Positions 1 to 8,391 of a stretch of DNA of 37,358 bases are shown in pieces. How positions within the stretch are numbered: position 1 is the stretch's first letter; every line of letters starts with the position of its first letter. Under the pieces are notes generated by a model, which saw nothing but the letters and a program-made list of their open reading frames with translations, had not been told where the DNA came from and made no database searches. Source of the stretch: Alphaproteobacteria bacterium (GTDB taxonomy: Bacteria > Pseudomonadota > Alphaproteobacteria > Sphingomonadales > Kordiimonadaceae). Where the stretch lies: positions 1-37,358 of the forward strand of contig JABXIV010000196.1 in NCBI GenBank assembly GCA_013372925.1, given 5' to 3'. The position numbers were made by a program, and so were the translations under genes.

Positions 1-1
1 A

Positions 2-82
2 GAAGAAGCTGTTGAAGCTGTAGCTGCTGCCGCTGAAGAAGGCGAAGCAGAAGTAGCTGAAGAGGAAGCAAAGGAAGCCTAA
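2..82 (+). CDS. rplI: C-terminal fragment of a CDS, probably 50S ribosomal protein L9 (acidic/Ala-rich tail)
   Basis: Frame 2 reads EEAVEAVAAAAEEGEAEVAEEEAKEA* and is open to the left edge. An acidic Ala/Glu tail directly upstream of dnaB fits alphaproteobacterial L9; the L9 core itself is outside the window. Confidence 0.6.
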   Translation, partial: EEAVEAVAAAAEEGEAEVAEEEAKEA

Positions 83-107
83 GCGCCTCCATTCCTTGAA
101 TGAATTG

Positions 108-137
108 AAAAAGGCGGCCCCTGTGGCCGCCTTTTTT
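108..137 (+). terminator. Rho-independent terminator after rplI
   Basis: AAGGCGGCC-cctgt-GGCCGCCTT stem followed by TTTT. Confidence 0.85.
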
Positions 138-151
138 GTTTCTTCCTAAAC

Positions 152-181
152 TTATCCCCAGACTTAACAGGCTGTGGATAA
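152..181. promoter_or_regulatory. Inverted pair of DnaA-box-like 9-mers upstream of dnaB
   Basis: TTATCCCCA at 152-160 (one mismatch to TTATCCACA) and TGTGGATAA at 173-181 (reverse complement of a perfect TTATCCACA). Confidence 0.45.
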
Positions 182-325
182 AACTATGGTGGAAAAGCCG
201 CATTCGCCCTTGGATCAATTCCAAAAATCGCTATGGTCGGGCCATCAGGCTCTGGGGCGAAAGACCCCACGGGAGGAGTGACCTGGGCTTAGGGTTGGAA
301 ACCGCATCACGGAGGGTTGCTTTTT

Positions 326-1852
326 ATGGAAGCCATCAAGAACGACGCAGCAAACGACAAGGGCGACGACCTGGCCTACCGCCAGCCGCCGCATAACCTA
401 GAGGCCGAACAGGCGCTTCTGGGGTCTATCCTTGTCAACAATGAAGCTGCGCAAAAAGTTCAGGGCTTCCTGCTGCCCGAGCATTTCTACGAGCCGGTCC
501 ACGGACGTATTTACGAATCTGTTCTTAAACTTATGGACAAGAACCAGATCGCAGACCCGGTCAAGCTCAAACCCTATTTCGAAAATGATGAAGCCCTGAC
601 AGATGTTGGCGGCGCACGCTACCTTGTGCGCCTTGCCGCCAGTGCAGCCACCATCATTAACGCGGAAGACTACGGTCGTACCATCTATGATCATGCTATG
701 CGCCGCGCGCTCATTCAGATCGGGGAGCAGATGGTGAACGACGCGTATGACGCACCCGTCGACGCCGAGGCCTCTGAACAGATCGCGGATGCTGAAAAGC
801 AGCTGTTTGATCTGGCAGAGCTTGGCCAGGCCGAGACGGGCGCGCAGGCGTTTTCCAAGGCGCTCCGTACAGCCGTTGAGAACATCGAGAACGCCTACAA
901 AGATCCTGATAGCTTGTCGGGCATTACGACAGGCCTATCCGCCCTCAATGAAAAAATCGGCGGGCTGCATAACTCGGACCTTGTGATTCTGGCCGGACGA
1001 CCAGCCATGGGGAAAACCGCGCTCGCCACCAATATCGCATTCAACGCTGCCAAACGGTATGCCGATGACCGCCTCGCCGGCATCGATCCGAACAAAACAA
1101 AGGGGGCCGTTGTTTGCTTCTTCAGCCTCGAGATGTCGGCCGACCAGCTAGCTGCTCGTATTCTGTCTGACCGTGCGAATCTTGTGTACGAAGGCCATGA
1201 AGCCATCCAGTCACACAAGATGCGGCAAGGGAACCTCGATCAGCAACAGTTTGAGGCGATTGCCCGTGCGGCCATCGAACTTGAAGATGTTCCGCTCTTT
1301 ATCGATGACACCCCTGCCCTGACAATCGCGGCATTGCGCAACCGCGCACGCCGCCTGAAGCGCCAGCACAACCTTGGGCTTGTCGTTGTCGATTACCTCC
1401 AGCTTCTTCGTGGCTCCGGCAAAGGCACTGCGGCCGATAGCCGGGTGCAGGAGATTTCCGAGATCACGCGAGGCCTGAAGGGACTGGCAAAGGAACTGCA
1501 TGTTCCTGTGATCGCGCTGTCACAGCTTAGCCGGGGTGTGGAGCAGCGTGAAAACAAGCGTCCGATGCTTTCTGACCTTCGTGAATCCGGCTCGATCGAG
1601 CAGGACGCCGATATGGTGATGTTCGTTTTCCGGGAAGAATATTACAAAGAGAAAGAAGAGCCATCACAGTCTGATCAGGAAAAGCATGTCCAGTGGCAGG
1701 CTGAAATGGAGTCTCTGTACGGCAAGGCAGAATGTATTATCGGCAAGCAACGTCACGGCCCGGTAGGCACTGTGCATCTGGCATTCGAGAAAGACTGCAC
1801 CCGCTTTACAGACCTTATCGAGGAAGATCATTTGCCCGAGCGGTTTGAATAG
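326..1852 (+). CDS. dnaB: Replicative DNA helicase DnaB
   Basis: PPHNLEAEQALLGSIL N-terminus, Walker A GRPAMGKTALA, VVVDYLQLLRGSG, SQLSRGVEQRENKRPMLSDLRESGSIEQDADMV. ATG at 326 with upstream GGAGG. Confidence 0.97.
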   Translation: MEAIKNDAANDKGDDLAYRQPPHNLEAEQALLGSILVNNEAAQKVQGFLLPEHFYEPVHGRIYESVLKLMDKNQIADPVKLKPYFENDEALTDVGGARYLVRLAASAATIINAEDYGRTIYDHAMRRALIQIGEQMVNDAYDAPVDAEASEQIADAEKQLFDLAELGQAETGAQAFSKALRTAVENIENAYKDPDSLSGITTGLSALNEKIGGLHNSDLVILAGRPAMGKTALATNIAFNAAKRYADDRLAGIDPNKTKGAVVCFFSLEMSADQLAARILSDRANLVYEGHEAIQSHKMRQGNLDQQQFEAIARAAIELEDVPLFIDDTPALTIAALRNRARRLKRQHNLGLVVVDYLQLLRGSGKGTAADSRVQEISEITRGLKGLAKELHVPVIALSQLSRGVEQRENKRPMLSDLRESGSIEQDADMVMFVFREEYYKEKEEPSQSDQEKHVQWQAEMESLYGKAECIIGKQRHGPVGTVHLAFEKDCTRFTDLIEEDHLPERFE

Positions 1853-1877
1853 CAGCTTCGGTGACAGTCTGAGACAA

Positions 1878-1910
1878 AAAGGCGGGTTCCATTTGGTCCC
1901 GCCTTCTTTC
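1878..1910. terminator. Terminator hairpin between dnaB and the convergent small ORF
   Basis: GGCGGG-N11-CCCGCC, flanked by an A-run (left) and TTCTTTC (right). Confidence 0.7.
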
Positions 1911-1912
1911 TA

Positions 1913-2191
1913 TCAGTTACAAGTGATCACTGTTGTAGTGCCATCACCTTTCGTGATCGTAACCGACCCACCATTCTTGGTGCAGTTTATCGTGCCATCC
2001 TTGGTATGCACCAGCGTATCATCACCCACATTCTCAATCTCGATGCTGTCATCGGTGATAACAACGCGCTTACCCTCCCGAAAATCAATTCGGTAGTCCT
2101 TGCCCTGATCGTCTGATGAAAAAACAGTGCTTAAAAGCACCAAAACGCCAGCACCACCAAGTGCCGCGCCAAAAATTTGATTACGTGTCAT
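1913..2191 (-). CDS. Small hypothetical protein: N-terminal membrane anchor plus beta-rich, Cys-containing C-terminal domain
   Basis: 92 aa; hydrophobic GAALGGAGVLVLLSTVF anchor, then a strand-like repetitive tail DGTINCTKNGGSVTITKGDGTTTVITCN. GAGG Shine-Dalgarno upstream of ATG. Confidence 0.65.
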   Translation of the reverse strand: MTRNQIFGAALGGAGVLVLLSTVFSSDDQGKDYRIDFREGKRVVITDDSIEIENVGDDTLVHTKDGTINCTKNGGSVTITKGDGTTTVITCN

Positions 2192-2205
2192 TATTTTCCT
2201 CGCTG

Positions 2206-2246
2206 TTGGTTTATTTTCTTAAACTTATAACCAATCAAAGAAAATA
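2206..2246. promoter_or_regulatory. Two interleaved inverted repeats upstream of the small membrane protein
   Basis: TATTTTCTT (2212-2220)/AAGAAAATA (2238-2246) and TTGGTT (2206-2211)/AACCAA (2229-2234). Confidence 0.3.
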
Positions 2247-2284
2247 TGACCCCAGCTCGGCATGATTGCAAGGCCCTGCACAAA

Positions 2285-2623
2285 TTAAAAGCCCATCATG
2301 TTCCGATGTTCTTTGGGTACCCGAAGCACCAAACCATCTAGTTCAGGCGTGATAACAACCTGACAGCCCAGCCGAGAAGTAGCCTTTAGCCCGAGGGCAA
2401 GGTCCAACATCTCTTCTTCCTCTTCAGAAGCTTCCGGCAGCCTGTCGAAATGATCTTCATCAACGATAACATGACAAGTGGAACAGGCCATATTGCCTTC
2501 GCAAGCGCCTTCCATTTCAATTCCAAGTTCATGGGCAAGCTGCAGGGCTGAGACGCCCGGCTCGGTTTCTGTCTTTTTCTCTGTGCCGTCAGGCAGGACA
2601 AAAGTCACAGCTACTTTGGTCAT
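2285..2623 (-). CDS. [2Fe-2S] ferredoxin, adrenodoxin/Isc type
   Basis: CEGNMACSTCHV...SRLGCQV cluster-binding cysteines; Fdx-like EHRNMMGF C-terminus. ATGA overlap with the upstream desulfurase. Confidence 0.92.
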   Translation of the reverse strand: MTKVAVTFVLPDGTEKKTETEPGVSALQLAHELGIEMEGACEGNMACSTCHVIVDEDHFDRLPEASEEEEEMLDLALGLKATSRLGCQVVITPELDGLVLRVPKEHRNMMGF

Positions 2624-3777
2624 GGCTTCAATCCTCCCATACTTTCGACGGCTTGAACCAGTACATTTGCTGCATGATCTATTTCGTCATCGGTCGTAAA
2701 GCGTCCTATACCGATACGCAATGCAGATTTAGCTTGGCTCTCTGTACGGCCAATCGCCTGCAACACGTAAGACGGACCGCTTACAGCTGAGGCGCATGCA
2801 GCACCCGAAGAAACGGCCAGAGACCGAATATTCGCCAGAAGCAAGTCACCATCAAGGCCGCAGAAGCTGACATTCAGGTTGCCGACCCAGCGCCTATCCA
2901 CGTCACCGTTAATCAAAAGCCCTGGCATTGCAGCCAGCAATTTTGTCTTCAGGCGCTCCATCATTTTGCTGAGGCGGTCGCGTTCTTGTGCCATTTCTGC
3001 TTTGCAAAGGGATGCAGCGATACCAAGACCGGCAACCAATGCCGGGGCCTGCGTTCCAGACCGCACGCCGCTTTCCTGCCCGCCACCGGACATCTGCGGC
3101 GTAAGGGCTGTCTGCCGCCCTGCCCGTTTGTAAAGCGCGCCCACACCTTTGGGCCCATAAATCTTATGGCCAGAGATGCTCATCAAGTCGATATTCATGG
3201 CGTTGACATCAAGGGGAATTTTACCGAAGGCCTGAGCGGCGTCTGTATGAAACAACGCACCCCTCTCGCGACAAATAGCACCGATAGCTTCAAGCGGCTG
3301 AATGACTCCGATTTCGTTGTTTACGGCCATAACCGACACAAGAGCGGTTTCTGGAGTTACCGACGCAGCCAATAGATCGAGATCAATAAGTCCGCTTTCC
3401 AAAACGCTCAGATAGGTCACTTTGTACCCAACTTGTTCACACGCGCGCGCGGCCTCCAGTACGCATTTGTGCTCAGTGGCGACCGTCACCAAATGAGGTT
3501 TCTTCTGGCCCCATATGTCCATGATGCCCTTCAGCGCCAAATTGTTGGATTCCGTCGCGCCTGACGTAAAATAAATCTCTTCCGCCTCGGCACCGATAAC
3601 CTCGGCTACCTGCTCACGGGCTATATCAAGCGCAGCTTCAGCCTCCCAACCAAATCGATGCGTACTGGAATGGGGGTTGCCGAATTTCTCTGTCAAATAA
3701 GGCATCATCGCATCAAGAACCCTTGGGTCCATGGGGGTCGTGGCCTGATAGTCCAGATAAATTGGCGTCTTTACCAT
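2620..3777 (-). CDS. Cysteine desulfurase (IscS/NifS-like, short C-terminus)
   Basis: YLDYQATTPMDPRV, TSGATESNNLALKG, HTDAAQAFGKIP, SGHKIYGPKGVGALY (PLP Lys), SSGAACASA catalytic loop. Confidence 0.93.
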   Translation of the reverse strand: MVKTPIYLDYQATTPMDPRVLDAMMPYLTEKFGNPHSSTHRFGWEAEAALDIAREQVAEVIGAEAEEIYFTSGATESNNLALKGIMDIWGQKKPHLVTVATEHKCVLEAARACEQVGYKVTYLSVLESGLIDLDLLAASVTPETALVSVMAVNNEIGVIQPLEAIGAICRERGALFHTDAAQAFGKIPLDVNAMNIDLMSISGHKIYGPKGVGALYKRAGRQTALTPQMSGGGQESGVRSGTQAPALVAGLGIAASLCKAEMAQERDRLSKMMERLKTKLLAAMPGLLINGDVDRRWVGNLNVSFCGLDGDLLLANIRSLAVSSGAACASAVSGPSYVLQAIGRTESQAKSALRIGIGRFTTDDEIDHAANVLVQAVESMGGLKP

Positions 3778-3794
3778 CTATGCGCACCCTACCG

Positions 3795-4913
3795 TCAACG
3801 AGCCCTTGTCCGGTTGTAGATGCTTTTCCAAGCGTCTACAAAACGGTCTATGTCTTCCTCGGTTGTACGGTACCCAAGGGAAACGCGAATAGAGCATTCA
3901 GCCTCTTCAGGGGCAAACCCCATCGCAGTCAAAACGTGCGACACCTTCACCTTGCCGGAGGAACAGGCCGAGCCAGACGAAATACAGATGCGGTTCAGGT
4001 CGAAATGCATCACCTGCGTCTCACCTTTAACGCCCGGCATGATCAAACAGCTTGTGTTCGCGACCCTGTCGCCTTTGCTGCCGACAATTATCACATCATT
4101 TGCATGCGCGCGGATGTCTGCCTCAAGCTTGTCCCGAAGGGCAGCAATATGGTTCATGTCACCAAGCGCTACCATGGCCTCCATCGCGGCCACACCATAG
4201 CCAGTTATACCAGCAACGTTTTCCGTACCAGAACGGCGAGAAAGCTCCTGCCCGCCGCCGGACACCAAGGCTTTCAGCGGCACCGTAGGCCCTAAAACAA
4301 CGGCCCCGACACCTTGTGGGCCGCCAATTTTATGGGCGGAAAGAGTCATGTAATCGACGCCAAGCTCCTTGAAATCGAGCGGCACCCGGCCCGCTGCCTG
4401 CACTGCATCAGTATGAACCAACGCATCATGCGCCTTGGCAACCTTCACAACAGCTTTCAAATCCTGAAGGATACCCATTTCATTATTGGCATACATTATG
4501 GATACGAGCGCAGGCTTCTCAGCCTTCGTCAAAAGCGTCTCCAGCGCATCCAGCCTGACAGAACCGTTTGCATCGACAGGTATAACCTCAACCGGCACGC
4601 CAGCTTCTTTGGCTGCCGCAAAGCCACATTCATGTTCGATGGCCGAAAGCAGTATCGTCTTCGCACCACAGCCCCGAATCACAGTATTTGAAGCTTCTGT
4701 GCCGCCCGATGTAAAAACCACATCCCGTGGGCGTGCATTCACAAAGGCGGCCAGTTGCGCACGCGCCTCTTCAACTCGCGCCCGTGCATCACGGCCTGCG
4801 GAATGAACAGATGAAGGGTTACCAACAGCCTGCATGGCCGCGGTTACCGCTTCAATAACCTCGTCCCGGATTGGGCTTGTTGCGTTATAATCTAGGTAAA
4901 TTGCGCTTTTCAT
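3795..4913 (-). CDS. Cysteine desulfurase (NifS-like, second copy)
   Basis: YLDYNATSPIRDEV, TSGGTEASNTVI, HTDAVQAAGRVP, SAHKIGGPQGVGAVV, SSGSACSSGKV catalytic loop. Confidence 0.93.
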   Translation of the reverse strand: MKSAIYLDYNATSPIRDEVIEAVTAAMQAVGNPSSVHSAGRDARARVEEARAQLAAFVNARPRDVVFTSGGTEASNTVIRGCGAKTILLSAIEHECGFAAAKEAGVPVEVIPVDANGSVRLDALETLLTKAEKPALVSIMYANNEMGILQDLKAVVKVAKAHDALVHTDAVQAAGRVPLDFKELGVDYMTLSAHKIGGPQGVGAVVLGPTVPLKALVSGGGQELSRRSGTENVAGITGYGVAAMEAMVALGDMNHIAALRDKLEADIRAHANDVIIVGSKGDRVANTSCLIMPGVKGETQVMHFDLNRICISSGSACSSGKVKVSHVLTAMGFAPEEAECSIRVSLGYRTTEEDIDRFVDAWKSIYNRTRAR

Positions 4914-5082
4914 AGCTCAGTCACATAGGCCCTTAAAAGGGGCTAATCAATTCTAATTTTCCCCATAAGCATGAGATTGCTTGCGAATCAGTACCAAAAC
5001 TCTATATACGAGGATCAGGATACATGATGGGTTACCGTACCCAGCAAAGCCATCATTAACCATAAGATTATAAAGATCGCAA

Positions 5083-5730
5083 ATGCCCGAAATCATTTTC
5101 AGTGGACCAGCTGGCCGTCTTGAAGGCCGTTACCAGCCTGGCAAGACCGACACAGCACCTGTAGCGCTTATCTTGCACCCTCACCCGCAATATGGCGGCA
5201 CAATGGATAATAAGGTTACTTATTACCTTTATCATGCTTTTGCCCATCGCGGTTTCGCAACTCTCCGCTTTAACTTCCGTGGCGTGGGTCGCAGCCAGGG
5301 CGAATTCGACAGTGGCACCGGCGAACTCTCAGATGCTGCTGCGGCCCTTGATTGGCTCCAGTCCATGAACCCGAATTCAACCGGCACCTGGATTGCAGGT
5401 TTCTCGTTCGGGGCCTGGATTGGCATGCAGCTTCTGATGCGTCGCCCAGAAATCAAAGGCTTCATTTCAGTGGCGCCGCCAGCCAACCTGTATGATTTTT
5501 CATTCCTAGCGCCTTGCCCATCTTCCGGCCTGATCATTCAAGCCGACCAGGATGACCTTGTGACGCCGATTTCCGTTCAGAAGTTGGTAGAGAAGCTGAA
5601 AACCCAGAAATCCATCACGGTTCACCATGACAACATCAAAGGAGCGAACCACTTCTTTGAATCCGAGCTGAACCAACTGATGGCGTCAGTGAACAATTAC
5701 CTGAATATGCGGCTAACGTCTGGCGAATAA
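5083..5730 (+). CDS. Alpha/beta hydrolase (COG2945-like)
   Basis: ALILHPHPQYGGTMDNKV, LRFNFRGVGRSQGEFD, GFSFGAWI nucleophile elbow. Confidence 0.85.
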   Translation: MPEIIFSGPAGRLEGRYQPGKTDTAPVALILHPHPQYGGTMDNKVTYYLYHAFAHRGFATLRFNFRGVGRSQGEFDSGTGELSDAAAALDWLQSMNPNSTGTWIAGFSFGAWIGMQLLMRRPEIKGFISVAPPANLYDFSFLAPCPSSGLIIQADQDDLVTPISVQKLVEKLKTQKSITVHHDNIKGANHFFESELNQLMASVNNYLNMRLTSGE

Positions 5731-5792
5731 TCGCCTTTCATGACGACGATTTTCTGGGCATGTCTGCTAAGCAGGCGTGCCCTTTTCTTTGA

Positions 5793-6953
5793 TTAACGCC
5801 GAATACGTCGGGCCCTCGGCTCATGCACAACACCGCCCGTTACAGGCCCAATGCAGCCAGTTGTACTGGGAACCGTCAAAGGAAGGCCGCGTTCAGAACG
5901 GGCGGCAAGAAACGCAAAGGCTTCTGCTTCCAGCGCATCACCGCGCCAACCTAGAACCTCAACAGGATCCACACATACCGGCATCCTGCGCCGCAGCCGA
6001 CGCATCATCGTAGGATTGTGACGACCGCCGCCACAAACATACCAGGCCTCAGGCGGGCACGGGAAATGGCTCTGCGCCGAAACGATGGACTCCACGACAA
6101 AATTTGTCAGCGTTGCAGCCCCGTCTTCTGCCGAAAGTCCCCGCACTGCCTGGATATTGAAATCATCTCTGTCCAACGTTTTGGGCGGCTTTTCGTCAAA
6201 ATAAGGTGACGCCATAAGGCCCATGACGACCTCGTCGTGGCTCAATCCCCGCGCTGCCAGGTTGCCGTCCACATCCACAGGTTTTCCTGTATGGATTTCC
6301 GCCCAATCATCCAGCATGGCGTTGCCCGGCCCCGTGTCAAAAGCAATGATCTCCGGATCATCGCTATCCGCACTGAAACGAACCCACGTAACGTTGGCAA
6401 CCCCGCCAATATTTAAAACGGCAACAACATCGTGGCGTCGGCTGCGCGCGAGCAAAGCGGCGTGATAAAGCGGTACCAATGGCGCGCCTTCCCCGCCTGC
6501 AGCCACATCTGCACTGCGAAAATCATTCACCACTTTCACACCTGTGAGGCCCGCCAAACGGCCGCCGTCACCAAGTTGCCATGTCCAGCCGCGGTCTGGA
6601 CGGTGTGTCAGTGTTTGTCCGTGAAAGCCGATCAGATCGACTTCTTCGGGGGATTGGCCCGTAACGTCCAGCAGTTCAAAGACAGCGTCTGCATGCCAAT
6701 CAGCCAGATCCATCTCAAGCTTTCTGATCTGCTCCGGTGGATTGTCCTTGCCAGCACACCCTGCTGCAATCTGAAGACATTCCTTGACCTGCGCACGCAT
6801 TTCCGGCGTATAGGGCAAGGTAAGCGATGGCCCGTGCCGTTCGATGCGAACGCCATCCGTGTAAATCATGGCAGCATCAATGCCGTCCATGGACGTGCCG
6901 CTCATAAGGCCAATCACACACTTGATTTCACCTGGATTGCCTAAAATAGACAT
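5793..6953 (-). CDS. anmK: Anhydro-N-acetylmuramic acid kinase
   Basis: VIGLMSGTSMDGIDAA, GFHGQTLTHRP, TWQLGDGGRLA, NIGGVANVTW, FDTGPGNAMLDDW, CGGGRHNPTMM. ATG at 6953 chosen over the GTG at 6974 used by the ORF track. Confidence 0.95.
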   Translation of the reverse strand: MSILGNPGEIKCVIGLMSGTSMDGIDAAMIYTDGVRIERHGPSLTLPYTPEMRAQVKECLQIAAGCAGKDNPPEQIRKLEMDLADWHADAVFELLDVTGQSPEEVDLIGFHGQTLTHRPDRGWTWQLGDGGRLAGLTGVKVVNDFRSADVAAGGEGAPLVPLYHAALLARSRRHDVVAVLNIGGVANVTWVRFSADSDDPEIIAFDTGPGNAMLDDWAEIHTGKPVDVDGNLAARGLSHDEVVMGLMASPYFDEKPPKTLDRDDFNIQAVRGLSAEDGAATLTNFVVESIVSAQSHFPCPPEAWYVCGGGRHNPTMMRRLRRRMPVCVDPVEVLGWRGDALEAEAFAFLAARSERGLPLTVPSTTGCIGPVTGGVVHEPRARRIRR

Positions 6954-7075
6954 AAAACACCTGTCTCCAACCACCTAACCCCAGTAGGGGCTTTGCCTAA
7001 GCGCCACCGTATGCTACATCAGCCCGCTCTTAAATAACTTTATTTTCAAAAACAGTATCTATTTGGACCAGACTA

Positions 7076-8326
7076 ATGACCAACTTGAAATCGGAATTTC
7101 TTCAAGTCCTGACAGAACGGGACTTCATCCACCAGACGACTGATCTGGAGGGTTTGGACACAAAAATGTCTGAAGGCCCGATTTCAGCCTATATCGGCTT
7201 TGACTGCACGGCGCGGTCGCTGCATGTGGGCAGTCTCGTTCAAATCATGATGCTGCGCTGGCTTCAGAAAACCGGCCACAAACCGATTGTTCTGATGGGC
7301 GGCGGCACCTCTAAGATCGGTGATCCATCAGGTCGCGATGAGAGCCGCCAGTTGATGACCAACGAGATCATCGACGACAATATGGGCGGCATCCGCACCA
7401 TCTTTGACAAGCTCCTGCACTTTGGAACAGGCGATAACGACGCCATCATGATCAACAATGGCGACTGGCTTGACCATCTTGAATATATCTCATTCCTTCG
7501 GGATGTAGGTCCGCACTTCACCATCAACCGTATGATGACTTTCGACAGCGTGAAGCTGCGTCTAGAGCGCGAGCAACCGCTGACGTTCCTCGAATTCAAT
7601 TATATGATTCTGCAGGCTTATGACTTCATGGAGCTGTCGAAGCGCTATGACTGCGCTCTGCAGATGGGCGGGTCTGACCAGTGGGGCAACATCGTCAACG
7701 GCATGGAGCTCGCGCGCCGCAAAACCGGCAAGCACCTCTTTGGCCTGACAACGCCACTGATCACCACAGCTGACGGCAAAAAAATGGGCAAAACAGCCGC
7801 TGGTGCCATCTGGCTGAATGAGGACCACCTGCCCTCTTATGATTTCTGGCAATTCTGGCGCAACACACAGGACGCCGATGTTGGCAAGTTCCTGCGACTG
7901 TTCACTGACCTGCCGATGGATGAGGTGCGACGCCTTGAGGCCTTGGGCGGCGCTGAAATCAACGATGCAAAAGTCATTCTTGCAAATGAAGTTACGAAGC
8001 TTTGCCGGGGCGAAGACGCTGCAAAGGCCGCCGAAGCCACAGCCCGCGAAACTTTTATCAAGGGCGGCGCTGGTGCAGACCTACCGACCGTGAATGTTGA
8101 CAGTGCAGCGCTACAGGTTGGCATGAATGTCGTAGATCTCTTTATTGAGGCTGGATTGGGCAGTTCAAAAAGTGAGGTTCGCCGCCTGATTAAACAGGGC
8201 GGTGCCAAACTGAATGACGAGAAGGTCGAAAGCGAAGAATTTACTGTCAGAAGAGATGCGCTGAAGGACGGTCAAATCAAGCTTTCTGCAGGCAAGAAAC
8301 GTCACGCGCTGGTTCGTTCCGAATAA
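7076..8326 (+). CDS. tyrS: Tyrosyl-tRNA synthetase
   Basis: [48 protein letters not shown]-terminal S4 domain ([18 protein letters not shown]). Confidence 0.97.
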   Translation: MTNLKSEFLQVLTERDFIHQTTDLEGLDTKMSEGPISAYIGFDCTARSLHVGSLVQIMMLRWLQKTGHKPIVLMGGGTSKIGDPSGRDESRQLMTNEIIDDNMGGIRTIFDKLLHFGTGDNDAIMINNGDWLDHLEYISFLRDVGPHFTINRMMTFDSVKLRLEREQPLTFLEFNYMILQAYDFMELSKRYDCALQMGGSDQWGNIVNGMELARRKTGKHLFGLTTPLITTADGKKMGKTAAGAIWLNEDHLPSYDFWQFWRNTQDADVGKFLRLFTDLPMDEVRRLEALGGAEINDAKVILANEVTKLCRGEDAAKAAEATARETFIKGGAGADLPTVNVDSAALQVGMNVVDLFIEAGLGSSKSEVRRLIKQGGAKLNDEKVESEEFTVRRDALKDGQIKLSAGKKRHALVRSE

Positions 8327-8354
8327 CGGCCTTCAGTCACAACAGCCCATAAGC

Positions 8355-8391
8355 GACCCACAGTGTAGATCAATACTGTGGGTCTTCTTTT
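8355..8391 (+). terminator. tyrS terminator, right arm inside the convergent gene's last codons
   Basis: GACCCACAGT-N10-ACTGTGGGTC followed by TTCTTTTT. Confidence 0.8.

Noticed and set aside
136-396. 86-aa plus-strand ORF upstream of dnaB
   Set aside because: Basic, low-complexity translation that runs through the terminator tail, DnaA-box region and into dnaB; no family signal.
6979-6990. CCCCAGTAGGGG hairpin upstream of anmK/tyrS
   Set aside because: Only 4-bp arms; short G/C palindromes of this size occur by chance and no regulatory context is evident.
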